A stretch of 64,000 nucleotides of DNA from Sepioteuthis lessoniana (Eukaryota; Mollusca; Cephalopoda; Myopsida; Loliginidae), in NCBI GenBank assembly GCA_963585895.1, contig OY757939.1, positions 37,276,832-37,340,831 of the forward strand, in the 5' to 3' direction. Of the stretch, positions 10,946 to 22,194 are shown one piece after another. Numbering within the stretch: position 1 is the stretch's first letter; each line of letters begins with the position of its first letter. A program made the position numbers and the translations under genes. The notes under the pieces are model-generated. The model had not been told where the DNA came from, ran no database searches, and saw nothing but the letters and a program-made list of their open reading frames with translations.

Positions 10946-11565
10946 ACAATTGATATATTAACATCATTATTATATATTATATTGATATATTATTCATATA
11001 TAAACATTATTATTATATATTATATATTATTAATGCAAAAACATTATTACTATATTTTTTATTAATATATTATCAATATTTAAATATTACTATTATGTAT
11101 AATATTCATATATTATTCATATATAAACTTTATCATTATATATTATATTGATATAATATTCATATTTAAACATTATCATTATATTTTATATTAATGCATT
11201 ATTCATATATAAACATTATTATTGTATATTATATTAATATATATAAACATTATCATTATTATATATTATATTGATTTGTTAATACAAAAAATCATTATAT
11301 ACTATATTAATATATTATTAATACATAAACATTATTATTATATATCATATTAATATATCTTTAATATATTATTAATATATGAACATTATCATTATTTATT
11401 ATACTCATATATTATACATATATAAACATTATTACATATATCAATATATCATTAATACATAAACTTTTTTCATTATATATTATATTAATATATTATTTAT
11501 ATATAAACATTATAGTATATTGTATTAATATATCATTTATATACAAACAATGTTAATATGTACCT
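10946..11565. repeat. Degenerate AT-only minisatellite
   Basis: About 600 bp with almost no G or C. It is built of variants of TATATTATTCATATATAAAC and ATTATCATTATATATT at irregular spacings of roughly 40 to 65 bp. It lies between two T1 SINE copies. Confidence 0.7.
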
Positions 11566-11690
11566 ATGAGGTAAGGATCAAGGGTAAAGTGGAGCAATCC
11601 AGGGAATGGAGTAGCACCCACCCCTACACCTCAGCGTTGTAGCTATTGGAAAGGGGGGCTTCGGGTCACCCTCAACTAAAAAACACAATG
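11566..11690 (+). mobile_element. SINE family T1, 3' fragment
   Basis: It starts inside the body (GGTAAGGATCAAGGGTAAAG), continues through GGAGCAATCCAGGGAATGG and CTTCGGGTCACCCTC, and ends near CTCAACTAAAAA. The tRNA-like head is missing. Confidence 0.8.
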
Positions 11691-11741
11691 TCTTTTATTC
11701 CGATATACCGAAAGTCACATGGTACGAGCCACTATACAACA

Positions 11742-11765
11742 TATATATATATATATATATATATA
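11742..11765. repeat. TA microsatellite
   Basis: A run of TA dinucleotides. Confidence 0.9.
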
Positions 11766-12074
11766 GTCATCCACAGCGGACTGTTTCTTTATATCACAAC
11801 TCTTTAGCGTGAGTAGACACGCGATATGCTTGAAGCTGAGATCGAAATTCGGCTGACTTTACGTCAGTTGGCTATCTTACCCCAGAGCCATCGACATTCT
11901 CTGCGTTAGTGAAGGAACTTTTACAAATACTCTTTTTTTTACATACACGTTATCGGCTATTGGGAGTGCTCATTTCTTGAGAATAGCTATTGCGTTTCAG
12001 CTTCTGTGATAGCCGGTAAATTCATCACTTTAGTGTTCAATCCACGTGGGCGTGTGTGTGAGTGTGTGTGCATA

Positions 12075-12122
12075 CAGGATTTGGCAGTAAATAACCATCA
12101 AGTGTTGATATGCCATTAAACT
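12075..12122 (+). repeat. REP-A hairpin tail, isolated
   Basis: GATTTGGCAGTAAATAACC followed by GTTGATATGCCATTAAAC: the REP-A 3' end without the rest of the element. Confidence 0.7.
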
Positions 12123-12450
12123 ACCTAATTGAAACCTAAGCCTAAGATTGGAAATAACTTTTCAATCACCCCGTATATTAATACTTTTATTCATTTTTTT
12201 ATTTCCTTACAAAGGAACATATATAAAGATTAAGTCAAAGTTCAAACTCTCAAAGGTTCTCCCATGGAGTCCAATTGCCTTTTACCTTTCTCTTTCACTT
12301 GTCAAGAAGCAAAGTAAAAGAACAGGTGATGTCATCGAATAAACTGAACTGTCTGCAGCGTCTCTCTTCTAGGATGACAAGATACTGTAAGGAAAAATAT
12401 TTTAAAAAATGTAAAAGTATTATTTAGATGTGTCTTCTCTATAACATTCA
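12123..12450. other. No recognised feature
   Basis: The 64-codon frame from 12148 has no recognisable domain. Confidence 0.35.
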
Positions 12451-12470
12451 TTAAGTCGTGTCTGCACACA

Positions 12471-12494
12471 CTCTCACACACACTCTCTCTCTCT

Positions 12495-12588
<94 letters not shown>

Positions 12589-12592
12589 TAGT
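12471..12592. repeat. Compound microsatellite (CA/CT)n(TA)n
   Basis: Interrupted CA/CT stretches, a long CA run and a long TA run. The minus-strand open frame over it is a repeat artefact. Confidence 0.95.
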
Positions 12593-12847
12593 ATATGGCT
12601 GAAAAATATGTATATATGACGTATGTATTTCTTTACGTACATGTATTGTTTAAACTTAAAGTTCGTGGCAAAATATATAACCTTCTGAATATGCCGGTTG
12701 TCTCAATGTAAATGGGACCCATGTGACTGCTGATAACTCTACTAATAACATTGTGTTTATTTCTGTATAAGATTTGAAAATAGTATACAATAACAGTTAT
12801 TAATCCTTGATCCCAATGGCTTGGACAAGAGAGGAAACAATATTTCT

Positions 12848-13072
12848 TATTACTTATTACTGCTGGAGAAGCAGGGACGAACTCATAAGAGATGTACTCT
12901 TATGGACCCCCACACATGGCCGTGCAAAAGCAGGACGACCAGCACGAACATACATTCAGCAGCTATGTGAGGATACGGGATGTTGTCCTGAAGACCTACC
13001 TAGGGCGATGAACGATAGGGAGGAGTGGCGAGAGAGGGTCAGGGATATCCGTGCTACCAGCGCGATATGATG
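12848..13072 (+). pseudogene. LINE-N ORF2 C-terminal fragment
   Basis: A clean reading frame encodes CWRSRDELIRDVLLWTPTHG, then GRAKAGRPARTYIQQLCEDT and EDLPRAMNDREEWRERVRDI. This is the same C-terminal segment as 8130-8340 but less decayed. It ends in ATGATGATGAC, the short tandem tail of this LINE family. The upstream polymerase part is missing, so it is a 5'-truncated insertion with no function of its own. The upstream Met at 12807 is outside the family match. Confidence 0.85.
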
Positions 13073-13089
13073 ATGATGACTTATTACTT

Positions 13090-13440
13090 ATTTGGAGAAA
13101 AATCGTTCAAAACTATGCAAACAAAATTTTGTAAGAAGTTTAACTTAACAATTACTTCCAGAAAAGTCAGATTTATCGTTGTGTTAACAAACTTTAAGCC
13201 ACAGGGTCTGTAAACAACCACAACAAGACGGTAGAAAATCCCAGATCTGGCAGGAAGTTGACTGCAAGATGTCCAGACAACGTGGATACAGTGAGAGATT
13301 CTGTCGGACAAGGTCCGAAAAAGTCCCTCTGAAGACGTTCTCAAAAACTTAATCTTCACGCGCACTTTATGATATAATCAAATAATTTCTGTACTTATCA
13401 ACTTGTTTAACCTTTCTAAAGTCATATGGCTGCTTTTTGA
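13090..13440. other. No recognised feature
   Basis: Short open frames on both strands lack recognisable motifs. Confidence 0.35.
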
Positions 13441-13443
13441 GTT

Positions 13444-14016
13444 TGGTTTAGTTTGTTGGGTTTTATGGCATATTAACCTTAGCAGGTTATTTAACGCCAA
13501 ATCCATTTTTATGTAAATAATCTGTTCTATTTAAAACAATTCAGTTTAGCATAAGTACACAGTTTAATTGTCAAAAACATTTATTTCAAACTATTCAAGA
13601 AGTTATATGTAACAATTCAGTTAAGTGTAAATACAATTTTAATGTCGAAAAACAGTTCTATTTCAAATAATTCAGTTAAGCATAAGCACGGAGTTTAAAT
13701 GTAAGTACGATTTAATTGTCAAAAACATTTCTATTTAAAGAAACAATTTACTCAAACAATTCAGTTTAGCATAAGTATTTCTGTAAGTTTTATTTAACCC
13801 ATAGATAAGGCCCTATCAGGTACTATCATTCCTGGCCAGAGTTGACCTGGGAGCAATGGCAATGCAGGGGTACTCCGCATTCCTCAAAGCTCTTGCATTA
13901 CTGGAACCTCACCATCAGATTGTTTAGTGTCATATCAGGACACTCTTTGGGGGGGGGTCTTACCCCTCTGCAGAGAAGCAGTCGATGTATTCTACAGCCC
14001 CAGCCGACTGGGCAAT
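13444..14016 (-). mobile_element. REP-A element, near full length
   Basis: On the minus strand: head at 14016-13960 (CAGCCCCAGCCGACTGGGC on plus), the body block, about five 55-bp internal units, and the hairpin tail at 13465-13505 followed by AACCAAACTAAACC-type tail sequence. It is closely similar to the copy at 62420-63000. Confidence 0.88.
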
Positions 14017-14109
14017 GCTTTTTAAGACTCAGATGAAAAATGACTTGATACAATACGAATTATCATATTAATGGGGTGCATCTATTTTGAGACACTTTAT
14101 ACATAGCTA

Positions 14110-14595
14110 ATAACTAAACCCAGTCTTGCAGTTCAGCTTATAACTAAACCAAGTCTTGCAGTTCAGCTTATAACTAAACCAAGTCTTGCAGTTCAGCTTA
14201 TAACTAAACCCAGTTTTGCAGTTAAGCTTATATCTAAATCTAGTTCAGTCCCCAGTGTTTTAACTGAAATATTAGAGATGAGCGAGCTGTCTGAAAAATG
14301 TGTCCCAAGAATACTGACGCCAGAGAAGAAACTGAAAAGAGGTAACATTTCTTGGACACTTCTGATTCGCTTCCAGGCTAAGCTAAAGAATTTCTGTGAG
14401 ACATCACCTATATCTGTGATGAACCTTTCGGATGTTGCTGAGAGATCTATACGACTGGAGGCAAAATCAACAAAACGATTCCAGAAACAAGCGTTGCATG
14501 GTTGTTAGACGAGGCCAGTAAAAGGCACACATTGCGTGGGTGTGGGCCTTGACCAATGAGGAGCGAGCATTGTATAGTGGTAGGAAAACATTGGT
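14110..14595 (+). mobile_element. LTR-2 family, copy A (partial), with 30-bp tandem repeat
   Basis: It begins with five copies of a 30-bp unit (TAACTAAACCCAGTCTTGCA at 14111, 14141, 14171, 14201 and a decayed one at 14231). After that it parallels 20570-20890: GAATACTGACGCCAGAGAA, AAATCAACAAAACGATTCC, and the GCGTGGGTGTGGGCC block with CCAAT. It lacks the TATA and polyadenylation half seen in copy B. Confidence 0.65.
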
Positions 14596-14689
14596 TTTAT
14601 AATATTTATCTTTCAAACCAGATCTGTCATAAGGACGATGGATACTTTTTTTTATATATGAACAAGTAGTTTTCATTTTTCATTAATAC

Positions 14690-14740
14690 CAACAAATATA
14701 TATATATATTCAAAAGTGATAAAATGAATAAGAATATTAC

Positions 14741-14779
<39 letters not shown>

Positions 14780-14852
14780 TATATAATGTGTTGTTAGTGT
14801 AGCGTATCAAACAACATTCTCCAGGCTAATTGATATGCTACAGCAAAAATTC

Positions 14853-14885
<33 letters not shown>

Positions 14886-14923
14886 AATACAGAGATTATA
14901 TATATATATATACATACAGACAA

Positions 14924-14970
<47 letters not shown>

Positions 14971-15140
14971 CACAGACATTATATATATATATATATATAT
15001 AATACCCTTCCGGTGGCAAAAGCTGCTTGATAGCGCCTAGAGTGGCCGTGCCGCCTTGAGCTACCGAAACTGTGTTATCACCCCTGGTTGGTGGCTGATG
15101 AGGGCAGATTATCGCACCTGCTTTCACACGTTGTATGATG

Positions 15141-15192
<52 letters not shown>
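14690..15192. repeat. Cluster of TA microsatellites
   Basis: At least six TA runs (about 14696-14710, 14745-14774, 14854-14881, 14926-14969, 14978-15001, 15144-15192) are separated by short unique pieces. The minus-strand frame of 131 codons across it is a repeat artefact. Confidence 0.95.
15002..15140 (+). repeat. 139-bp repeat with circularly permuted hammerhead-like motif, copy 1
   Basis: It shares CTTGAGCTACCGAAACTGTG, GGCTGATGAG and CTTTCACACGTTGTATGATG with 63236-63320 (minus strand). GAAA (15066-15069) precedes CTGATGA (15095-15101). TCACC (15078-15082) and GGTGG (15090-15094) pair over a seven-base loop directly before CTGATGA. The order is that of a hammerhead open at helix II. Helix III would have only two pairs, so this is a suggestion, not a call of an active ribozyme. 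Confidence 0.5.
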
Positions 15193-15193
<1 letters not shown>

Positions 15194-15199
15194 GTTAAA

Positions 15200-15911
15200 C
15201 AATTTTATTTCCGAAGAACGAATCTACACAAAGGAGAGAATAATGTTGTTGACGTAAAGCGTCTGAAGACTTCATTATAAAAATCTTTATCGCAATAGAA
15301 AGACAGATTTAGAGTTAATTATATATTTTTTCGATCAAGTCCGATTGTATTCTGCATTGTTAAAGAATTATTTTGTAAAAACCCAGACGTAAATTGACAA
15401 TAGAGAACTTGTGAATCAAAACACTTTCTCTACATCTGTCGTCTTGATAAATTATTTATTTCTAAATTTTATAATTTAAATAAATTTCTCTTTTAAATTC
15501 TTTTTTGTTTCTAATCCAATTTTCCCCATCCTTATTTTTTCTTCATTCCATTGGTTTTCATTCGAATTTTTTCCTTTAAATAAAATCAACTGGCACAGTG
15601 ATACTACATAAGAAAAATAAATCTAGTGAGCACGTGTTTTACATAAAACATCACACTTATCTTCCTTGTAGTTTACGTTGTTCATCTGCATTCCGAAGGC
15701 GCTAGACAACTATTGAAACAGGTTGACTTGAATTCAAAAAATAAGTTATGCACCCCTACCCCCGTGGGGTGGAGCTCTTTAGCGAAAGAAGTAATGGTTG
15801 CCACTCGCGTAAGGCAAGGTTCTTCGAATGAATTGAGCTCTCGGTTGCCGTTAAGCGGATATATGTAAACAGAACAAATGTGATACATAAGCGTTTTAAA
15901 TCCCTTCGCTT
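15200..15911. other. No recognised feature
   Basis: Mostly AT-rich single-copy sequence. The last 200 bp are GC-richer. No frame is supported. Confidence 0.4.
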
Positions 15912-16080
15912 ACACTAGTTTCCTCGTGGCTGAGCGGTAGAATCTTGGGATTGGGGTTTGAGTCAGCCGGGGTTCGATCCCAGCTTCGAGAATCAAGCAC
16001 GTCTTGCCATATTGAAGATTTGTGATACAAGGAAACAGTCTGTCTGTGGATGACTTTATATATATAATTATACCGTACAA
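15912..16080 (+). mobile_element. SINE family T4 (tRNA-derived head)
   Basis: Box A TGGCTGAGCGG and box B GGTTCGATCCC are 44 bp apart, as in a tRNA gene, but the acceptor arms match only as CTCG/CGAG. The body GAAGATTTGTGATACAAGG and AAACAGTCTGTCTGTGG recurs in diverged form at 55986-56100. A plain tRNA pseudogene would not have the shared body, so a SINE is preferred. Confidence 0.65.
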
Positions 16081-16125
16081 ATTGACCTTTTAAGCCGGAA
16101 AATAAAAACAAGAGGTCGACTTAAA

Positions 16126-16321
16126 CAACGGGGCTAAAATCCAAACCTTTACCACAGAGTGATCAACCAGTGGAATAGTATTTCTAACAAATGATTTATA
16201 CGACTTAATGTTACTTCATCAGACTGCCACAATATTTCCAACTTATGTTTGGTGACCGTATTTAACAAATTTAAACAGGTATTAATTTAAAATAATAAAA
16301 CTGAAATACAAATCAAGTATA
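16126..16321. repeat. REP-D, copy 1 (interrupted by a mariner)
   Basis: An approximately 190-bp repeat shared with 17630 and 18405: GGCTAAAATCCAAACC, CACAGAGTGATCAACCAGTG, TTAATGTTACTTCA and CATATTTAACAAATT-type blocks. It ends at TA, where a mariner element begins. The intact copy 2 shows the uninterrupted site. Confidence 0.85.
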
Positions 16322-17225
16322 CGTCGTGCCTTCAACAAGTTTCCAGACTTTTTTGTACAGGCATTTAGAATTGTAGACTTTTGAAAATTCAGTATGTTAT
16401 TTCTATACATCTTAGGAGATGACTGACCAATTTTTATGTTTTCAGCTTCTAATAAACAGCTACAGCAGCAATTGGAATACACCCTACTAAAGCCAGATTG
16501 TCACAGCTGGTGGATTTCAAAAATGCAATCTGGACGTGAGGACATTTTAGAAGAACGATATGCAATAAAGTTATGTTTTAAACTTAGAAAAAATGCCTCA
16601 GAAACGTATGGAATGCTTTGAAACGTTTGGAGCATCTTGCATGAATCGAGCATGAGTTTTTAAGTGGCATAAGAGATTCAAGGAAGGCAGGGAGTCTATG
16701 AGGGATAATGAGAGGTAGGCGAGGAGTAAGGAAGTCAGAACACCAGAGTTAATTGACCAAAGAGTTAGGGTTAGGGTTACTATGCTGAGGTTTTAAGGGA
16801 GTTCAGGAAGGGATTCGGTCGGAAGCGGCCCGCACTCTTCAAATCGGGTCAGTGGCATTTCCAGCAGGAATATACATCAGTCTACAACCCCATCCTTGTC
16901 ACAGACCTTTTGAGCAAAATGAGCATCAAGACAGCTCCTCACCCTCCCTATAGTCCCAAGCTTGCTCCCTGTGACTTTTGGTTATTTCCTAAGCTCAGTG
17001 GCTGTCATTATGAGACAATTGAGGAGATAAAAGAGGCTGTGACGAAGGTCATTGGCACGCGCACACAAGAGGACTTCCATGGGGCCTTCCAAAAGTTGTT
17101 GGAACGGTACAACAAGTGCATTGCAGCCGGAGGAGATTACTTCAAAGGGGACAAGAGTTTCATGTGTGTACTATCAATAAAAGTGGCCATACAAAAAAGT
17201 CAGGAAACTTATTTAATAATCCTCG
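16322..17225 (+). mobile_element. Mariner element M1, internally deleted, transposase broken
   Basis: 904 bp flanked by TA (16320-16321 and 17226-17227). The ends are CGTCGTGCCTTCAACAAG at left and, in reverse, CGAGGATTATTAAATAAG, imperfect inverted repeats that share AAGTTTCC(A/T)GACTTTTTTG. The N-terminal helix-turn-helix part starts near 16535 (EERYAIKLCFKLRKNASET). Then comes a jump across the first catalytic Asp to the REF segment near 16790. The C-terminal part is at 16910-17165 (PPYSPKLAPCDFWLFPKL, the third Asp in CDFW, then KLLERYNKCIAAGGDYF). Frameshifts and stops break it. Transposase would cut and paste at TA; this copy cannot encode it. Confidence 0.9.
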
Positions 17226-17349
17226 TATATTAACACTATATGACTCGCCGTTTCCAACAGCTAATGCACTGATTGTAAACACTAACCGGAACGTCAAAGC
17301 ACCCAGGTGGCCAATCAGACAACTACGGTACGATGTTTATACGGCAGGA

Positions 17350-17620
17350 AGGTGTTTGTGGTGTAATGGTTTCCATCTTAAGAAATGAACGCGATGACCT
17401 GAGTTCAAATCCTAGATAGTGCTGATAGCTTTGGGAAAAGTATGAATCCGAATCCAAATATTCTCCTTTCAGCTTTGGTTAGATAGTAGAAAAGACGGAG
17501 CTCTTTAACTTTGGTATAGCCACTGGTTTAGAAGAAGAAAAACTCTGAATTCAACTCCGTTAAACTCCGCTTAAAATTGACCTTGTCTCACATCCTGCTC
17601 GTGCGGAGGGGTCGATAAAT
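17350..17620 (+). mobile_element. SINE family T2
   Basis: A tRNA-like head with GTGGTGTAATGGTTTCC and box B GAGTTCAAATCCTAG, then GGGAAAAGTATGAATCCG, CACTGGTTTAGAAGAAG, AACTCCGCTTAAAATTGACC and CATCCTGCTCGTGCGGAGG. It is more diverged than the copies at 23954 and 55316. Confidence 0.82.
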
Positions 17621-17629
17621 ATTTATACA

Positions 17630-17830
17630 ACATGGCTAAAATCCCAACCCTTACCACAGAGTGGTCAACCAGTGGGACAGTACTCTGAACAATCGATATA
17701 TACCACTTAATGTTACTGCTGCAAACATTTCCAAATTGTGTTTGGTGAACATATTTAACAAATTAAAACAGAGATTGATTAAAAATAATAAAGCTGTAAT
17801 ACAAATTAAGTATTTTACAACACCCAGGCG
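17630..17830. repeat. REP-D, copy 2 (uninterrupted)
   Basis: Same blocks as copy 1. Its end, TACAAATTAAGTATTTTAC, is the empty counterpart of the M1 insertion point. Confidence 0.85.
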
Positions 17831-17839
17831 GCCAGTCAA

Positions 17840-18404
17840 ATGACTCTGCTGTATTGTTTATTTGCATAATTTCATGATTGTGTAATAGATAGTGAATTCA
17901 TATGACTATAAGTTCTAATGTGTAAGAGTTGCATGTTTCATATATTGCTCATGTAATTCTGATTTCAGAGAAAAATATGTCCCCCCATACACTATTAGAG
18001 TAATAATGGTCTAATGTGATAAGATGGTAGTTTATTTAGTTTACACATATTGGCATTATCACTGTACTTATATGGCACAAAATTTAAAAAAAAGGTTACT
18101 TGAACATTATCTTATTGACGATTAAATCCTTGATATAGGTCTAACCTAGAATTTTGAGCTAAAAGTATTGAGGTTGACTCAATTTATGTCACAATTTATG
18201 GTAATATTATGTTGTGTTATTTTTATTTTAGATGAGTCAAGATGGGAACTTCAGGAAATTACTGAGTTTATTATCTACTTTAAAATAGAGTACGTGTATA
18301 CTAGCTTTTTTTTTTTTAAAATATTTTCTACAATTACTGTAAATTACAGCACACAAGTTGAGTTTTTGATCCTGAAAAAATCTCTACAAAACTAGGGGTT
18401 GACT
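17840..18404. other. No recognised feature
   Basis: AT-rich single-copy sequence. The 75-codon frame at 18168 is not supported by any motif. Confidence 0.35.
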
Positions 18405-18588
18405 TACATAGTAGGGCTAAAATCCAAACCCTTACCACAGAGTGGTCAACCAGTGGGACAGTACTCTGAACAATCGATATATACCACTTAATGTTACTTC
18501 AGCAGACTGCTGCAAACATTTCCAAATTGTGTTTGGTGAACATATTTAACAAATTAAAACAGAGATTTAAAATAATAAAACTATAAGC
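18405..18588. repeat. REP-D, copy 3
   Basis: It is almost identical to copy 2 over ACCACAGAGTGGTCAACCAG and AGTACTCTGAACAATCG. It has an extra CAGCAGACTG that copy 1 also partly has. It is followed at once by a T1 SINE. Confidence 0.85.
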
Positions 18589-18590
18589 CA

Positions 18591-18820
18591 ATACCGGGCT
18601 ATTGGCATAATGAGTAGAGTGTTCGCGAATGGTCAGGGAGACAGGGGTTCAATCCCTGGTCGAGTCATACCTAAGACTCCAAAAATGGTACTTGATGCTG
18701 CCTTGCTTAACACTCAACTTTTTAAGGTAAGGATCAATCCAGGGAAAAGAGTAGCGCCCTCCCCTACACCTTGGTCTATTAGCTATTGAAAAGGGAGCCT
18801 TCGGGTCACCCTCTTCTTAG
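18591..18820 (+). mobile_element. SINE family T1
   Basis: Head TAATGAGTAGAGTGTTCGCG, box B GGTTCAATCCCTGG, GTCATACCTAAGACTCC, then the body. It ends at TTCGGGTCACCCTC, without the CCAACTTTAC end. Confidence 0.87.
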
Positions 18821-18932
18821 GTCACCTTTACATGTCACATGCCGTTTCCTACAGTTGATGCACCGTCTCTAAACGCTTATCCGAATATCATAGTAATTTA
18901 TTGTACGTTTGCGGGTGGATCTCTACTGCAGG

Positions 18933-18935
<3 letters not shown>

Positions 18936-18988
<53 letters not shown>

Positions 18989-19083
18989 AGCTCTCCACCA
19001 GGAAAATTTAAATGTTCAGCTCCTGAATGATTTTCTTGTCCTGAAGGAATTACTCCCAACTCTGGTTTAACTGGACCGAATAA

Positions 19084-19134
<51 letters not shown>
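18936..19134. repeat. Two long TA microsatellites about 100 bp apart
   Basis: TA runs at 18936-18986 and 19086-19134 with unique sequence between. The open frames spanning them are artefacts. Confidence 0.95.
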
Positions 19135-19137
<3 letters not shown>

Positions 19138-19139
19138 TT

Positions 19140-19598
19140 GAGGCAATATAAATGAAAAATAAAAAACAACGTAATCAGAATTGCATTTAACACCGGCACC
19201 AACATAATAAATATCTTTAATAGCTAATATCACCAATCCACCTGATAGATCTCTCCCAAGTTGATAGATTTTATTAAAAAAAAAAACACCTCAGCAACTA
19301 ACCTAGGTCATTTTAAAACAAAACACTCCCCCCAACAAAAAAAAAAAGACGCTACAAATCAAATCAAAAGAAGAAATACTTAAGCTAAAAAGCCACCACA
19401 AACGACGACTCCTTAAAACGATCAGAGAATAGTTGAAAGCGCTAGGTGAAAAACATGGGACATTTTTACACCAACTTGACCTTAAAAACAAGACAAAATA
19501 CAACTTGAGAAACTACAATCAAAAACTCTAAACGAAAAGTCACCCTCTTCTATCATGTTCAACAAAACATGCCTTCATAATAATTTTCTGCCAAATTA

Positions 19599-19658
<60 letters not shown>

Positions 19659-20510
19659 GTTAATGATCAAAATTCAACGCAAAAAGCATTTTTAATTAGA
19701 ACATCTTTACGAAGATGCAGTACAATATTACAATATTATTTCAAATATAAAATAAGATATAAAACAGGTTAAAAATTAATTATTCATACTTTGTTGTTTT
19801 CGATCATGAAGTGGTAATGAATTCAAGATGTCTGACTTTTAGAACTGAATAAATATGCACTCTTTTTGTTTTTTTTGTTTTTTGTTTTTGTTTTTTTCAT
19901 AATTTTTATAGTTACGTGACTAAAACGTAGTTGACATATTGAGTCACGTTGCTCAATCCGGCGCCAAAGTGAATATGTATTTTCATTTCGCTATCATTTT
20001 ATTTAGCAAATTATTCGAATGTAGAAAACTTATTCTATTGTATTTTTCTTCAAAGCACACATTTCTTGGGCCCTCATTACAAGCATATATTCTATTTAGA
20101 GTCCTACGTGTTGTGTAATAACTCACGAGAGGATCGACTCCGTCAAATTCAGAGTCGTGGGGGTTGTCTTGTTTTTATTGTTGTCCTGTTTTGTAGTTGA
20201 AATATTATAACATTTTTCTAAACTTTTGTGCATAGGGGACACAGTTTTTATACTATCCTTACTTAGATCAATATCATTTCAATTATCGATAATTTCATAA
20301 AGTTCTAAGCCCCTTCTAAGAAAGAAGAAACATAGCCGAGCAATTTTTCAGTGGCAATACACTATCACTTATTATAGAATTAGAAAAACTAATTCTGATT
20401 TCTGTCTTAATTTCTACGCTGGCGAGGCCAATACAAGGGCGGAAAATATATGTCAAATTTTAAAAACGTCAACCAATAATGGATGCCATTCACCATATGG
20501 TTTTAGAGTT
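19140..20510. other. AT-rich stretch without a recognised gene
   Basis: It contains a TA run at 19602-19650 and a T-rich tract at 19866-19898. The 66-codon minus frame at 19303-19503 has no recognisable domain. The rest appears single-copy within the window. Confidence 0.5.
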
Positions 20511-20511
20511 C

Positions 20512-21290
20512 AGCTTTTAACTAAACCCAGTCTTGCAATTCAGCTTATAACTAAATCTGGTTCAGTCGCCACTGAAATATTAGGGATAAGCAAGCAGTCA
20601 GAAAAATGTGCCCCAAGAATACTGACGCCAGAGAACAAGCTGAAAAGGGGTAACATTTTTAGAACACTTTTCACTCACTTCTAGGCTAAGCTAAAGAATT
20701 TCTGTAATATAACACTTTGATCTGCGATGAACCCGTCGGATGTTGTTGAGTGATATATCCGACCATAGGCAAAATCAACAAAACGATTCCAGAAACAAGC
20801 GTTGCGTGGATATTAGACGAGGTCAGTGAAAGGCAAACGTTGCGTGGGCGTGGACCGTGACCAACGAGGAGCAAGCATTACAAGGATGTAGGGCGTGGCC
20901 AGTGAAAGACAAACGTTGGGTGAGAGTGGCCCGTGATCAATGAGGAGCAAGCATTACATGGATGTAAGGCGTGGCCAGTGAAAGGCAAACGTTGCGTGGG
21001 TGTAGGCCGTGACCAATGAAGGGCAAGCCTTGCGTGTGATCGCGTTGGAATTATAAGACTATATAAAAGTCGAGAGTTTGGGGCTGAAGCAGATCCCGCT
21101 GACAGTTCCAACTCCTGACGGCCCTTACGTGCGAGCGAAATCTCTCTCCGATTATTCTACAGCTCCAAACATGAGTCACCATCGACGAATAAAAATATAA
21201 GACTGTATTTCTATTTATACGTGTCCCTCGTTATTATTAAGAATCCAATAGTAGTATACTACAGCTCTACCGCAGATTAGTAATTCAAGA
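20512..21290 (+). mobile_element. LTR-2 family, copy B (most complete)
   Basis: It parallels copy A at its left half (GAATACTGACGCCAGAGAA) and copy C at its right half (AATAAAAATATAAGACT, then a TATA(C)ACGTG block). It includes a 76-bp unit repeated at 20824, 20900 and 20976, each with a CCAAT-like element. A TATA box (GACTATATAAAAG) lies near 21057 and AATAAA near 21189. This order of upstream repeats, TATA box and polyadenylation signal is that of an LTR. No coding region is attached. Confidence 0.65.
21057..21069 (+). promoter_or_regulatory. TATA box of the LTR-2 copy B
   Basis: TATATAAAAG about 130 bp before AATAAA, after three CCAAT-bearing tandem repeats. Promoter use is inferred from layout only. 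Confidence 0.5.
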
Positions 21291-21554
21291 TGAATGTTAG
21301 GTTCACCACTTTGAACATGAATCAAATATTGATAACAAACTGATGAAACAGTCTAGTCCTCCACCTGCGAAGAAGTTCAAGTTGGTAATTTCTATTAGCA
21401 AGGTAATAGCATCTGTTGTTTGGATTTTGAAGACGTAATCTACGTGGAAAATGGAAACTCTATTAATGGAGAGTACTATACATCAAAATTAAGACGACTA
21501 TATTACATTATTTGGAGGAGGATCATAGTGTAACATACCCATTCATGAATACGG

Positions 21555-22194
21555 GAAACGTACATAGAATATTAATAACATATATACATAGAACATAGGA
21601 ATCCCGAAACACGAAAAACAACTGTATGAATATTTCAAGCGACAAACTGGTGAGATGTACCATAGCCAGATACGGATATGTGAAACGTACATAGAATGTT
21701 CATAACATATATACATAGAACATAGGAATCCCGAAACACGAAAAACACTTACAACTTCTTAGTTCAGGTACGAAACTTTTTATTACCTTCGAGTTTAAAG
21801 GTTTTTCGACATAAGGAGAGAGGCACAATCTTTCTATTCTGGCTTTTTCATCACCCCCCCCCACGTGTGGCACCCGCCACAAGGCCACAGCGAGCTACCG
21901 AAAGTCACCCTTCTTCTTCGAACCGCAAGACTCAACTAACTGACTTTCTTCAAAATCCCCCAAATCCTCCGCGCGCGCCTACGGTGCATGACGTCATTCA
22001 CATCCCCAAGTCACAATTTTCTATCTGGGATTTTTATTTTGACATCTGTGAACGACACATCCTCCTCACGCGCGCGTTAACACCTGTGCTCAAGTTTGCA
22101 CCTAACTAACCCATGCACTGAGCCAAAAGGTTCTTAGCCTAACTAAACCCCCAGGCAAGATATATAAAACGAAATCCCTCGGCCATTATATTAC
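21555..22194 (-). mobile_element. LTR-1 family, copy 2, with duplicated 3' end
   Basis: The minus-strand copy runs from CCATTATATTACA (22182-22194) leftwards to about 21680. The last 70 bp (GTGTTTCGGGATTCCTATG to CATTCTATGTAC) are present twice, at 21681-21748 and 21560-21625. The CRE palindrome is at 21989-21996. Confidence 0.62.

Noticed and set aside
14807..15202. 131-codon minus-strand frame rich in Tyr and Ile
   Set aside because: It is generated by TA microsatellites.
15912..15985. Functional tRNA gene
   Set aside because: Boxes A and B are good, but the acceptor stem pairs only partly and the body downstream recurs at 55986 as a SINE.
16763..16781. Telomere-like GTTAGGGTTAGGGTTAC
   Set aside because: Only about two units, and the same place in mariner M2 has a diverged version. 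It is mariner coding sequence at the deletion junction, not an interstitial telomere.
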